A stretch of 64,000 nucleotides of DNA from Corynebacterium tapiri (GTDB taxonomy: Bacteria > Actinomycetota > Actinomycetes > Mycobacteriales > Mycobacteriaceae), in the NCBI RefSeq assembly GCF_006334925.1, contig NZ_VDHJ01000005.1, forward strand, positions 178,990-242,989. Reading direction: 5' to 3'. Shown piece after piece: positions 26,997 to 35,605 of the stretch. The notes beneath the pieces are model-generated. The model had not been told where the DNA came from. It made no database searches and saw only the letters and a program-made list of their open reading frames with translations. Both the position numbers and the translations under genes were made by a program. Position 1 is the first letter of the stretch. Each line of letters begins with the position of its first letter.

Positions 26997-27629
26997 ATGG
27001 TGTATTTGGCGGGCGTTTTCCTGCAGATTCTCAGTTGTTTTGGCTATGTGATCGCCTGGCGCAGTGATTTCTTCCCCTGGCCAGTGATTGCGGGCTTGCT
27101 GGGCTGCGTGCTGTGCCTCTTCGCCGCGGTGCGTAGGCGCTCCCGTGTGCTCACCTGGGCTGGCGGGGTGCCTGCTGTCGTGGGGGCGCTGAGCTGGGCG
27201 TCCTGGATCCCGGTTCTTATTGATCCGGGGGACGGCTCCAACCTCAATATCTTGGGTATCGCGGGACAACCCGCAGCGGCAGGTTGTGCACTGGCGTGGC
27301 TGGCCTCGCGCTGGCAACCACGCCTGACTTACCCCTGGGCGGGCGCTTTTACCGTGCTGAGTGCGCTAGCGGCGGCCGGCTGGATCTTCCTACCAGTGAA
27401 GTTCCCTGTTGACCTGTACGTTCTCTTACCTGCAGTAGGAACTCTGCAGATGTGCGTGGCCCTGTGCGCCAAGGACACTTGGCCCGCGCGCCTGTCCGCC
27501 GTGGCAGGTGCGCTCGTTTTCATCGGCGTGGCCTACATGTATCCGCTGTTTCCACTCGTCGCGATCGGATTGTTCTTAGGCCTTGTCGCCGCCGGCTTCG
27601 AGGTGAAGGAGCGCCTGGCTACTCGCTGA
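26997..27629 (+). CDS. Membrane protein, tandem paralogue copy 1
   Basis: This unknown protein of 210 residues has about seven hydrophobic segments. The start M-V-Y-L (26997) is chosen because it aligns with the start M-T-Y-L of the next gene and because the preceding bases (TGCTGCTTATGGTGCAGTC) are nearly the same before both; a longer frame begins at 26901. The two proteins share G-V-x-L-Q-I, N-I-L-G-I, G-C-A-L-A-W and a strongly conserved C-terminal stretch around S-A-V-A-G-A-L-V-F and L-V-A-A-G-F-E. TATGGT six bases before ATG and no Shine-Dalgarno suggest a leaderless mRNA. No family was recognised. Confidence 0.75.
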   Translation: MVYLAGVFLQILSCFGYVIAWRSDFFPWPVIAGLLGCVLCLFAAVRRRSRVLTWAGGVPAVVGALSWASWIPVLIDPGDGSNLNILGIAGQPAAAGCALAWLASRWQPRLTYPWAGAFTVLSALAAAGWIFLPVKFPVDLYVLLPAVGTLQMCVALCAKDTWPARLSAVAGALVFIGVAYMYPLFPLVAIGLFLGLVAAGFEVKERLATR

Positions 27630-27663
27630 CGACGACGTTTCCGTCGTCAATTCCGACGGTGTG
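27619..27663 (-). pseudogene. Duplicated 3' remnant of nirD
   Basis: The minus strand reads (V)-H-T-V-G-I-D-D-G-N-V-V-V-S-E-stop, matching the nirD end T-Y-T-V-G-I-D-D-G-N-V-V-I-S-E-stop. At DNA level 41 of 43 bases are identical. It overlaps the end of the first membrane gene exactly as true nirD overlaps the end of the second, so it was copied together with the membrane gene. The two base changes extend a hairpin (GACGACG-TTTC-CGTCGTC). Confidence 0.85.
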
Positions 27664-27731
27664 GACGTTCTTGACCAACCCGTGACCAGAATCGGAATTC
27701 CCACCGAGGCATTGCTGCTTATCGTGCAAGC

Positions 27732-28361
27732 ATGACGTACTTGGTGGGTGTTGTACTGCAGATTGTGGGCATCAGTGGCGCGGTGTTCGTCTGGGGGTCA
27801 GAGCGGTTGCCCTGGCCCTTTTACATGGACCTCGCGGGGTGCCTGGTGTGCCTTATTACCGCGCTACGCAGCACATCGCGGGTGTTGCGCTGGGCAGGAA
27901 GTGTGCCGGCGCTCGCGGGATGTGTAAGCGCGGGATCGTGGGTGGCGCTGACCATTGATCGAGGCGATGGATCCGCTATAAATATCTTGGGCATTTCCGT
28001 TGGTGCTGCGGCAGTAGGCTGTGCTCTGGCGTGGATGGGCTCGCGCTGGATGAAGGAGCTGCGCTCCCCTCACGCGCCCGGGTTTCTACTCTGTTACGCC
28101 CTCTTGGCAGCTTCTATCGCGCTGCCGTTCGGGCCATCTTCCACTGTGGTATTTTTCGCGCCCATCATTGGCACTATCCAGATGGTTGTCGCCTTCTGGG
28201 CGCGCCCATCGCGAGCCGCAAGTCTGTCCGCGGTGGCCGGCGCACTCGTGTTCGTCGGCCTTGCGTTCTTCTTCCCGCTTCTCCCCCTCGCCGGCGTCGG
28301 CATTCTGCTTAGCCTCGTCGCCGCCGGCTTCGAGTGGAAACAGCGTCTAACTACTCGCTGA
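27732..28361 (+). CDS. Membrane protein, tandem paralogue copy 2
   Basis: This 209-residue paralogue of the preceding gene has the same length, hydrophobic profile and C-terminal block. The middle third has diverged. Its last 11 bases overlap the end of nirD on the other strand. Upstream bases TGCTGCTTATCGTGCAAGC again place a TATCGT -10-like element six bases from ATG, with no ribosome-binding site. The function is unknown; the position beside nirBD may be incidental. Confidence 0.75.
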   Translation: MTYLVGVVLQIVGISGAVFVWGSERLPWPFYMDLAGCLVCLITALRSTSRVLRWAGSVPALAGCVSAGSWVALTIDRGDGSAINILGISVGAAAVGCALAWMGSRWMKELRSPHAPGFLLCYALLAASIALPFGPSSTVVFFAPIIGTIQMVVAFWARPSRAASLSAVAGALVFVGLAFFFPLLPLAGVGILLSLVAAGFEWKQRLTTR

Positions 28362-28683
28362 TGACGACGTTTCCATCGTCAATTCCGACGGTGTAGGTGG
28401 CCAGCGACTTCTCGTCGCCCTGCAGAGACTCGCCCGTGTCCAGGTAGAACTTCTGCTTCAGCAGAGGCGAAGCTACGACCGGGCGACCGTCGTGCTCGCC
28501 GACGATCCCCCGTGAGAGGACACCTACGCCGGTGTACGGGTCGACGTTATCCACGGCGTACACGGTTTCGGACTCGCCGGACTGCAGACGAAAGAGCGCG
28601 ATCTGCCGATCGTTTTCCAAAAGCGCCGCTGCTCCCAGGTTGGGTGTGAGCTGGTCGAGGCGGCAGACAACGGTGGAACTCAT
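28351..28683 (-). CDS. nirD: Nitrite reductase (NADH) small subunit
   Basis: NirD is the Rieske-fold partner of NirB in assimilatory nitrite reduction to ammonium. The 110-residue product has the Rieske-type beta fold, including Y-A-V-D-N-V-D-P-Y-T-G and V-V-A-S-P-L-L-K-Q-K-F, without the Cys/His cluster ligands, as expected for NirD. It starts 4 bases after the nirB stop and ends overlapping the convergent membrane gene. Confidence 0.94.
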   Translation of the reverse strand: MSSTVVCRLDQLTPNLGAAALLENDRQIALFRLQSGESETVYAVDNVDPYTGVGVLSRGIVGEHDGRPVVASPLLKQKFYLDTGESLQGDEKSLATYTVGIDDGNVVISE

Positions 28684-28687
28684 GTGT

Positions 28688-31222
28688 TTAGTTTCCTCCC
28701 ACGGTCGGAGTCATGAGCGGAACCTTGCGGCCGCCCTGCGGGTGCTCCTCGAACTGGACCAGCGGGTCCGGGGTCTCCGGAGCGTTGACGAAGCTAACGA
28801 ATCGGGAGAGCTTCTCCGGGTCATTGAGAACAGCAGCCCACTCATCGAAGTAGTTCTCTACGTGGCGCTCGATGTATGCCTCGAGGTCGGAGCCAATACC
28901 CAGCGAATCGTTCACCACGACGTCGCGAATGTGATCAAGTCCGCCCTCAACGGACTCTTGCCAGGCGGCAGTGCGCTGCAGACGATCCGCAGTGCGGATG
29001 TAGAAGCCGAGGTATCGGTCGATGTAGCGGAACAGTTCCTCATCGGTCAGATCACCAGCGAGCAACTGAGCGTGGCGCGGGGTGGCGCCTCCGTTGCCGC
29101 CCACGTAAAGGTTCCAGCCGTTCTCGGTGGCGATCACACCGATGTCCTTGCCGCGTGCCTCTGCGCACTCGCGGGCACATCCGGACACACCCATCTTGAG
29201 CTTGTGCGGGCTACGCAGGCCGCGGTAACGCAGCTCGAGCTCGACAGCCTTAGCCACGGAATCCTGCTGGCCGTAACGGCACCAATCCGTACCCACGCAG
29301 GACTTCACTGCGCGCAGAGACTTGCCGTAGGCCTGGCCAGATTCCATTCCGGCGTCGACCAGACGTCGCCAAATGTGCGGCAGCTGCTCCACGCGCGCAC
29401 CGAACATGGCGATGCGCTGAGCACCCGTGATCTTGGTGTACAGCCCAAATTCCTGGGCGATCTCGCCGATCACTACCAGGTGCTCCGGGCTGATGTTGCC
29501 CGCGGGCACACGCGGAACGACCGAGTACGTGCCGTTCTTCTGCATGTTGGCCAGCATGCGGTCGTTCGTGTCCTGCAGACCTGCTCGCTGGCCTTCGAGG
29601 ACGTGGTCCTCGGTGTGCAGAGACGCGAAGATGGAAGCCAAGGTCGGCTTGCACACTTCGCATCCCCCGCCGCGGCCGAAGCGAGCGATGAAGGACGGGA
29701 AGTCGTTGATGCCGGTCGACTGCGCGATCTCGAACAGCTCTGCGCGCGACTGGCTGAAGTGGGCGCACACCGCCTTGGACTGCTCGATGCCTTCGCCCTC
29801 GAGAATGCCCTTGAGCAGCGGCACGCAGGATCCACAGGAGGTACCGGCGCGCGTGGCTGCCATGAGCGTTTCGACGGAATGGCAACCCTGTCCTACGGCC
29901 TCGCGGATCTGTCCCTTGCACACGTTGTTACACGAGCAGATCTGAGCCTCGTCCGGCAGGGCGTCAACGCCAATGGCGGAGGTACCCGCACCGGTCTCCG
30001 GAGCGATGAGCGATACCGGGTCTCCCGGCAGCTCAGAGCCCACCATCGGGCGAAGCATCGAGTAGCTGGAGGCCTCGCCCACCAGGATGCCTCCCAGCAG
30101 TCGCTTGCCCTCGGCGTCGAGAACCAGCTTCTTGTACACACCCGAGATCGGGTCCTGGATGTGCAGCTCCTTGCGTCCCTCCGCGGTGGAGAAAGCATCG
30201 CCGAAGGAGGCAACGTCGACGCCCATGAGCTTGAGCTTGGTGGACATATCCGGATCCTGGAAGTCCTCACCCGGCTGACCTGCCAGGCGCTTCGCAGTGA
30301 TCAGGGCCATGTCATAGCCCGGAGCAACCAGACCGTAGGTCTTGCCATCCACGGCGGCGCATTCTCCGATGGCGGAGATGTGCTCGACGTCGGTGGCGCA
30401 CTGACGGTCGACGAGGAAGCCTCCACGCGGCCCGAGCTCCAGACCAGCGTCCGGGCCGAGGGAGTCGCGCGGGCGAATACCAGCAGAGAAGCACACCAGG
30501 TCAGTCTTGATGCTGCCCTTATCACCCAAATCGAGGATTACTCCACCCTCGCGATCCGGGTCGTCGGTGATCTCGCGCGAAGCTGCACCGACGTGCACTT
30601 CCACCCCCAGCTCGCGGATGGCCTCCTGGAGAAGCTCACCACCAGCATCGTCGACCTGCAGTGGCATGAGTCGAGGAGCCATCTCGACCACATGCGTGTG
30701 GGCACCCAGGTGCTGGAGCGCGTTTGCTGCCTCCAGGCCCAGCAGGCCACCGCCAATGACCACGGCAGTAGCGTCGCCATGGTTTCCGACGGCGCCTTCT
30801 ACCGCGGCACGCATACCGTCCAGGTCGTCCAGGGTGCGGTACTGGTGCACCTGCGGCTTGTCGTTGCCCGGGAGGCGCGGGATGAACGGGCGCGAGCCAG
30901 TAGCCATGACGAGCTCCTGGTAGGAGAACACGCGGCCGTCGCTTAGCACCACCTCACGGGTTTCCGGCTTGATGGAAACCGCCCGGCCTTCCACCACGGT
31001 CACAGACTCCGGCAGGTCCTCCAGGTACAGGCCCTCGCGGCTCCAGTCCGTGACATAGCTGGAAAGGTGCACACGGTCATAGGCGTAGTCGTGCTCGCGT
31101 CCGATGACGGTGATGGAACGCTCCGGCTGAAGCTTGGAAAGCTCCTGGCAAAAACGGTGCCCCACCATTCCGAAACCTACAACGAGGACGTCAGCCGCCT
31201 GAGAGGTGGTTGTTTGGTTCAT
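28688..31222 (-). CDS. nirB: Nitrite reductase (NADH) large subunit
   Basis: NirB is a cytosolic siroheme/FAD/iron-sulfur enzyme reducing nitrite to ammonium with NADH. The 844-residue product has an N-terminal FAD/NAD domain (V-V-G-F-G-M-V-G-H-R near residue 14 and V-I-G-G-G-L-L-G-L-E near 150) and a BFD-like 2Fe-2S region (C-S-C-N-N-V-C-K-G near 430). The C-terminal siroheme domain has C-V-G-T-D-W-C and G-C-A-R-E-C-A-E binding the 4Fe-4S/siroheme pair. No nitrate reductase gene is in the window. The start codon sits just behind a hairpin covering its ribosome-binding site. Confidence 0.97.
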   Translation of the reverse strand: MNQTTTSQAADVLVVGFGMVGHRFCQELSKLQPERSITVIGREHDYAYDRVHLSSYVTDWSREGLYLEDLPESVTVVEGRAVSIKPETREVVLSDGRVFSYQELVMATGSRPFIPRLPGNDKPQVHQYRTLDDLDGMRAAVEGAVGNHGDATAVVIGGGLLGLEAANALQHLGAHTHVVEMAPRLMPLQVDDAGGELLQEAIRELGVEVHVGAASREITDDPDREGGVILDLGDKGSIKTDLVCFSAGIRPRDSLGPDAGLELGPRGGFLVDRQCATDVEHISAIGECAAVDGKTYGLVAPGYDMALITAKRLAGQPGEDFQDPDMSTKLKLMGVDVASFGDAFSTAEGRKELHIQDPISGVYKKLVLDAEGKRLLGGILVGEASSYSMLRPMVGSELPGDPVSLIAPETGAGTSAIGVDALPDEAQICSCNNVCKGQIREAVGQGCHSVETLMAATRAGTSCGSCVPLLKGILEGEGIEQSKAVCAHFSQSRAELFEIAQSTGINDFPSFIARFGRGGGCEVCKPTLASIFASLHTEDHVLEGQRAGLQDTNDRMLANMQKNGTYSVVPRVPAGNISPEHLVVIGEIAQEFGLYTKITGAQRIAMFGARVEQLPHIWRRLVDAGMESGQAYGKSLRAVKSCVGTDWCRYGQQDSVAKAVELELRYRGLRSPHKLKMGVSGCARECAEARGKDIGVIATENGWNLYVGGNGGATPRHAQLLAGDLTDEELFRYIDRYLGFYIRTADRLQRTAAWQESVEGGLDHIRDVVVNDSLGIGSDLEAYIERHVENYFDEWAAVLNDPEKLSRFVSFVNAPETPDPLVQFEEHPQGGRKVPLMTPTVGGN

Positions 31223-31256
31223 GAATACTCCCCACTCGTCGGTGACTTACGTGGGG
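31223..31256 (-). promoter_or_regulatory. Hairpin sequestering the nirB ribosome-binding site
   Basis: On the minus strand CCCCAC (complement of 31251-31256) can pair with GTGGGG (complement of 31230-31235). The latter includes the GGGGAG Shine-Dalgarno sequence located 5 bases before the nirB ATG. The loop is 15 bases. This would hold the site closed in the folded mRNA. Whether a protein or small molecule opens it is unknown. Confidence 0.5.
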
Positions 31257-31360
31257 CACTCGATCTCGTTTGACCGCTAGCCCCAGTTAATTAACAGCGT
31301 AGGGGACGCGTTTCCTAAATATGCATTCGTAAAAGTGTTTTCTTTACCACTCAGGTAACC

Positions 31361-32536
31361 CTAAGTTGGGCGCCAAAACGCAGCTGTCAGAACAGCGGCA
31401 GACAGTAAAGCGGAGATTCCAGCGGCCCACAGGGGCGCAGTGTGGCTCACCAGTTCCAGCGGCCCGACCAGTGTCGGAGCTAATGCAGAGCCGATGAATC
31501 GCACTCCTGAATAGGCTGAGCTTGCAACGGGACGCGGCAGCTCCCTGACCCCCATCGAGGCGGTAGTCAAGAGGGTATTTACTACTCCCAAGATTGCGCC
31601 ACTGACCACTACCGAAATAACCGTGCCAACGAGTGAACCCGCCGACACCGCCACGGCCATGTGAATCATCGCCACAAGGATCATCATGCCCACTAGCAAC
31701 GGGCGCGTGCCAAAGAATCGCTCCAGTATTGGAGCCAGGAAAACCGACGACACGGCAAGGGCACAGCCCCAAGCAAAGAATACGAAGCCGAGGTGGATGG
31801 GAGTGAACGTCACTCCGTTAGCGTGAGCAGCGCGTTCGACGGGGAAAGGCGCATACACCAGCATCATGAGAAAGGCGAAGTTGTAGAACAGGGCGCCTAA
31901 CCCCAACCAACGCATGCTCGGGTGAACGGCAGCCCTAAATGCCTCAAAGGGCCCATACCGGTGCTGTGCGTGGGAAACCGGATCGCGAAACAAGACTGCG
32001 ATGGCGAGCAGCGCAAGGCTCATCAACGCGGTCGTCCCAAAGAACGGGCCTCGCCAGCTGACCTCTCCAAGCAAACCGCCCACCAAGGGTCCTACGGCGA
32101 AACCAAGCCCTACCGCGGCCTCGTAGAAGATGATGGCGGCCGGCCCACTAGAAGCAGACCCCACAATCGCAGCCAGCGCGGTGGAGACGAAGAGCGCGTT
32201 ACCCAAACCCCAGCCAGCCCGAAAACCAATGATCTCGTTAACACTGCTCGAGAGGGCACACCCGAGGGCAAAGACGACGATGATCGCCACTCCCCCGACG
32301 AGAGTCTTTTTCACTCCCAGGCGCGAAGAAATCCACGCCGAAAAGAACATCACGAACGCGGTGACAAAGAGGTAGGAGGTAAACAGCAACTCCGTTTGGC
32401 CCGGCGATGCGTTGAGGGTGCGGGCGATCGTGGGAAGGATGGGATCGACCAGACCTAGACCCATGTAAGAGACCGCACACGCAAACGCCAGCACCCATAC
32501 TGCTAGGGGCTGGCGAAAGATAGCTTTAGCATTCAT
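31361..32536 (-). CDS. MFS transporter, DHA1-like, next to MarR
   Basis: This 391-residue protein has 12 hydrophobic segments and is a likely proton-driven drug or metabolite exporter. Marks: G-L-V-D-P-I-L-P-T-I in the first loop, S-S-R-L-G-V-K-K (motif A-like, near residue 70) and the TM5 motif G-F-A-V-G-P-L-V-G-G (antiporter motif C). The gene overlaps the marR gene by 11 bases, so the two are co-transcribed and the regulator probably controls the pump. A weak hairpin (31344-31358) follows the stop. Confidence 0.88.
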   Translation of the reverse strand: MNAKAIFRQPLAVWVLAFACAVSYMGLGLVDPILPTIARTLNASPGQTELLFTSYLFVTAFVMFFSAWISSRLGVKKTLVGGVAIIVVFALGCALSSSVNEIIGFRAGWGLGNALFVSTALAAIVGSASSGPAAIIFYEAAVGLGFAVGPLVGGLLGEVSWRGPFFGTTALMSLALLAIAVLFRDPVSHAQHRYGPFEAFRAAVHPSMRWLGLGALFYNFAFLMMLVYAPFPVERAAHANGVTFTPIHLGFVFFAWGCALAVSSVFLAPILERFFGTRPLLVGMMILVAMIHMAVAVSAGSLVGTVISVVVSGAILGVVNTLLTTASMGVRELPRPVASSAYSGVRFIGSALAPTLVGPLELVSHTAPLWAAGISALLSAAVLTAAFWRPT

Positions 32537-32972
32537 GTTCTCGCATGCTATCGGATAGGGAATTCAAGGTCTTTACCGCCTTATTAAGCGCATCAATCTC
32601 ATCCTGTTCGAGGGAACTCGACACGCTGCGAACGGCGTCGACAAGCGACTGACGATTCCGATTGAGCAAGGTCTTACCAGCGGGAGTCAGTGTCACCAGC
32701 ATCGCACGTCGGTCGGTGGGATCGACCTCCGTGGCAATGAGGTCTTCGTCGCGAAGCCGAGCCAAAAGCCTGCTCACCGTGGGCTGAGAACTGCACTCTG
32801 CGCGCGCGATGTCCGTTGCCCTGCTGGGTCCGTAGTAGTCCAACGTGGTAAGAACACGCCAGGTCGCAGAGCCAGGGTGGTGCCCCGCTGCCGCCTGCGA
32901 AGAACGAACAAAACGAGAAGTTGCAGAAAGTAGCTCGATCCACCACTCGTCCGATAGCTCAACCTTGTCCAT
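32526..32972 (-). CDS. MarR-family transcriptional regulator
   Basis: This 148-residue winged-helix regulator has a DNA-recognition region around R-A-T-D-I-A-R-A-E-C-S-S-Q-P-T-V-S-R-L-L-A-R-L (residues 56-78). The wing D-P-T-D-R-R-A-M-L-V-T-L-T-P-A-G is the family hallmark. Such proteins usually repress their own operon and release on binding phenolic or lipophilic ligands. It is the first gene of the marR-MFS pair. Confidence 0.92.
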   Translation of the reverse strand: MDKVELSDEWWIELLSATSRFVRSSQAAAGHHPGSATWRVLTTLDYYGPSRATDIARAECSSQPTVSRLLARLRDEDLIATEVDPTDRRAMLVTLTPAGKTLLNRNRQSLVDAVRSVSSSLEQDEIDALNKAVKTLNSLSDSMREHEC

Positions 32973-33188
32973 AACACTGATCGTACCGACACTTAAGCGA
33001 AATTGAATGTTTTACCAACACGTCAGTTTCACTTCACATGCAATTGATCTCAGACTCGCTCGCCCAACCGCCAGTAGATTCCCACATTGGCTGAGTGAGC
33101 CTGCACCGGGTCATACTCTTTGCAGCGACGGTTTTGGTCACAATTGAGAGGCGCCACTCGACGGAGAATGGATACTCCGAGCACGCAA

Positions 33189-33226
33189 AAAGGCCGTCAT
33201 TCCCTTTTGCGGGGAATGGCGGCCTT
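33189..33226 (-). terminator. Terminator of the S10 operon, after rpsQ
   Basis: A stem of about 15 bp (AAGGCCGTCATTCCC / GGGGAATGGCGGCCTT, one bulge/mismatch) has a short loop and, on the minus strand, ends in TTTTTGCG. It lies 33 bases after the rpsQ stop. Confidence 0.85.
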
Positions 33227-33259
33227 TCGTTTAACCGTGGGAGTTAACTCCCTACAGCT

Positions 33260-33541
33260 TTACTTCGCGCGCTCGACGACCTCGACGAGACGGAAGTGCT
33301 TGTCCTTCGACAGCGGGCGGGTCTCCTCGATGCGCACGCGATCGCCAACACCGGCGGTCTCGTTCTCATCGTGAGCCTTCACGCGGCTGGAACGACGCAT
33401 GATCTTGCCGTAGAGGGCGTGCTGCTTGCGGTCCTCAAGCTCGACAACGATGGTCTTCTGCATCTTGTCAGAGACGACGTAGCCGGTGCGAACCTTGCGG
33501 GCGCCCTGCTCCTTGGTTTCGGTCACGTTAGCCTCGCTCAT
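33260..33541 (-). CDS. rpsQ: 30S ribosomal protein S17
   Basis: S17 is an OB-fold protein binding 16S rRNA helix 11. The 93-residue product has [12 protein letters not shown] near residue 23 and [14 protein letters not shown] near 66. It ends the S10 operon; rplN, its usual follower, is 11 kb away. It overlaps rpmC by one base. Confidence 0.97.
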   Translation of the reverse strand: MSEANVTETKEQGARKVRTGYVVSDKMQKTIVVELEDRKQHALYGKIMRRSSRVKAHDENETAGVGDRVRIEETRPLSKDKHFRLVEVVERAK

Positions 33542-33771
33542 TACTGATCAGCTCCCGGGACAGCGGACAGACCAAGCTCGCGCTCACGCAGGATGGTGAG
33601 GATGCGGGCGATGTCGCGCTTGACGGTGCCGATGCGGCGGTTGTTGGTCAGCTGGCCGGTCGCAAGCTGGAAACGGAGGTTGAACAGCTCCTCCTTGGCG
33701 TCGGCCAAGCGAGCGGTCAGATCCTCGGTGCCGAGCTCGCGGAACTCGGATGCGGGGGTACCGGTGCTCAT
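33541..33771 (-). CDS. rpmC: 50S ribosomal protein L29
   Basis: L29 lies at the exit tunnel and contacts SRP and trigger factor. The ATG at 33771 gives 76 residues and overlaps the rplP stop by one base (TAATG); 13 further upstream codons are open but lie inside rplP. The family signature [13 protein letters not shown] is at about residues 29-41. Confidence 0.96.
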   Translation of the reverse strand: MSTGTPASEFRELGTEDLTARLADAKEELFNLRFQLATGQLTNNRRIGTVKRDIARILTILRERELGLSAVPGADQ

Positions 33772-34187
33772 TAGAACTGGTCCTCCTTCTTGATGATGCG
33801 GACCTTGCACGGAAGCTTCTGGCCTGCGCGGCGCAGAGCCTCGAGTGCGGTGGCCTCGTTCGGGTAGGACATCTCGAAGAGGACGCGGCCCGGCTTAACG
33901 TTGGCGACCCACTTCTCGACCGGGCCCTTACCGGAACCCATACGCACGCCGAGCGGCTTCTGGGTCAACGGACGGTCCGGGAAGATGTTGATCCAGACCT
34001 TGCCGCCACGCTTGACGTGGCGGTTGATCGCAATACGAGCGGCCTCGATCTGACGGTTGGTGACGTAAGCCGGCTCGAGAGCCTGGATGCCGTAGTCACC
34101 CTGGGTGATGCGGTTACCGCCCTTGGACACGCCACGACGGTTCGGGCGGTGCTGGCGACGGTACTTAACGCGCTTCGGGATAAGCAT
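33771..34187 (-). CDS. rplP: 50S ribosomal protein L16
   Basis: L16 contributes to the A site of the large subunit. The 138-residue product begins [14 protein letters not shown] and has R-M-G-S-G-K-G near residue 81. The next gene overlaps it by one base; rpsC is 5 bases upstream. Confidence 0.98.
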   Translation of the reverse strand: MLIPKRVKYRRQHRPNRRGVSKGGNRITQGDYGIQALEPAYVTNRQIEAARIAINRHVKRGGKVWINIFPDRPLTQKPLGVRMGSGKGPVEKWVANVKPGRVLFEMSYPNEATALEALRRAGQKLPCKVRIIKKEDQF

Positions 34188-34192
34188 GTGCT

Positions 34193-34945
34193 TTAGCCCT
34201 CCTGCTTCTTCTCAGCGCGCTGGCGACGCTGGCCGCCACGGCGCGGACGACGGTCACGGTCGCCGCGGCCACGGCCACCGCGCTCGGACGGAGCGTTCAG
34301 CTCGGACTCACGGACGCCGCCCACGACGTCGCCCTTGTAGATCCAAACCTTGACGCCGATGCGACCGAAGGTGGTGTGAGCCTCTGCAACGCCGTAGTCG
34401 ATCTCGGCTCGCAGGGTGTGCAGCGGAACGCGACCCTCGTGGTAGCGCTCGGTGCGGGACATCTCGGCGCCGCCCAGACGACCGGAGCAGACAACCTTGA
34501 TGCCCTTGACCTGCGGCTGACGCATGGCGGACTGGATGGCCTTGCGCATTGCACGACGGAAGGCAACGCGGTTAACCAGCTGCTCGGCGATCGACTGTGC
34601 AACCAGGGTTGCGTTGGCGTCGATCTGCTTGACCTCAAGGATGTTGAGGGCAACCATCTTGCCGGTCAGCTTCTCCAGGCCACGACGGATGCGGTCGGCC
34701 TCGGCGCCGCGACGACCAATCACGATGCCCGGGCGGGCGGTGTGAATGTCAACGCGAACGCGGTCGCGGGTGCGCTCGATAACAACGTCGGCGATGCCGG
34801 CGCGCTCAAGACCCTTGGAGAGGAACTCGCGGATCTTGATGTCCTCGGCTACGTAGTCGGCGTAGTTCTTGTCGGCGTACCAGTGGGTCTTCCAGTCGGA
34901 AGTGATGCCCAGACGGAGGCCGTGAGGATGAATCTTCTGGCCCAT
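34193..34945 (-). CDS. rpsC: 30S ribosomal protein S3
   Basis: S3 lines the mRNA entry channel. The 250-residue product has the KH domain (I-V-I-G-R-R-G-A near residue 73) and the C-terminal S3 domain ([10 protein letters not shown] near 155). A basic Gly/Arg/Lys/Gln-rich tail of about 35 residues is common in actinobacteria. Confidence 0.98.
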   Translation of the reverse strand: MGQKIHPHGLRLGITSDWKTHWYADKNYADYVAEDIKIREFLSKGLERAGIADVVIERTRDRVRVDIHTARPGIVIGRRGAEADRIRRGLEKLTGKMVALNILEVKQIDANATLVAQSIAEQLVNRVAFRRAMRKAIQSAMRQPQVKGIKVVCSGRLGGAEMSRTERYHEGRVPLHTLRAEIDYGVAEAHTTFGRIGVKVWIYKGDVVGGVRESELNAPSERGGRGRGDRDRRPRRGGQRRQRAEKKQEG

Positions 34946-35307
34946 TACTTGGCCCCTTCCTTCTGGCTCTCGACGACCACGGTGATGTGGCTCGTGCGCT
35001 TGCGGATCTGGAATGCACGGCCCTGAGCGCGCGGCTGGAAGCGACGCATGGTCGGTCCCTCGTTGGCGTAAGCCTCGGAGATGACCAGGGTGCGCGGATC
35101 CAGGCCGAAGTTGTTCTCAGCGTTAGCAGCAGCGGAGGCAACAACCTTTGCTACCGGCTTAGCTGCGCCCTGCGGGGCGTACTTCAGGATGGCGAGCGCC
35201 TCGGAGACGGTCTTGCCGCGTACCAGGTCGATGACGCGGCGGGCCTTCATCGGAGTCACGCGGACGAAACGGGCGGTCGCGCGTGCGGAGGTGATGGTGT
35301 CACTCAT
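34945..35307 (-). CDS. rplV: 50S ribosomal protein L22
   Basis: L22 reaches into the exit tunnel with a beta hairpin. The 120-residue product has [13 protein letters not shown] near residue 14 and the tunnel loop with [15 protein letters not shown] (macrolide-relevant, no deletion seen). It overlaps rpsC by one base. Confidence 0.98.
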   Translation of the reverse strand: MSDTITSARATARFVRVTPMKARRVIDLVRGKTVSEALAILKYAPQGAAKPVAKVVASAAANAENNFGLDPRTLVISEAYANEGPTMRRFQPRAQGRAFQIRKRTSHITVVVESQKEGAK

Positions 35308-35310
35308 CGC

Positions 35311-35589
35311 TTATCGACGTCCCTTCTTGTCGTCCTTAACGTGACCCTTAAAGGTCTTGGTGGGTGCGAACTCGCCGAGCTTGTGGCCAACCATGGACTC
35401 GTCGACGAACACCGGCACGTGCTTGCGACCGTCGTGGACGGCGAAGGTGTGGCCGATGAAATCGGGGAGAATGGTGGAACGGCGAGACCAGGTCTTGATG
35501 ACCTGCTTGGTGCCGGCCTCGTTCTGAGCATCAACCTTGTTGAGGAGGTGCTCATCGACGAACGGGCCCTTCTTCAGGCTGCGTGGCAT
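35311..35589 (-). CDS. rpsS: 30S ribosomal protein S19
   Basis: S19 sits in the head of the small subunit next to S13. The 92-residue product has the standard start [14 protein letters not shown] and the [20 protein letters not shown] motif. Spacing is 16 bases from rplB and 3 bases to rplV. Confidence 0.98.
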   Translation of the reverse strand: MPRSLKKGPFVDEHLLNKVDAQNEAGTKQVIKTWSRRSTILPDFIGHTFAVHDGRKHVPVFVDESMVGHKLGEFAPTKTFKGHVKDDKKGRR

Positions 35590-35605
35590 AGCGTTTTACC
35601 TCCTC

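Noticed and set aside
28532..30946. 804-codon open frame opposite nirB
   Set aside because: Codon-aligned antisense of a long conserved enzyme gene.
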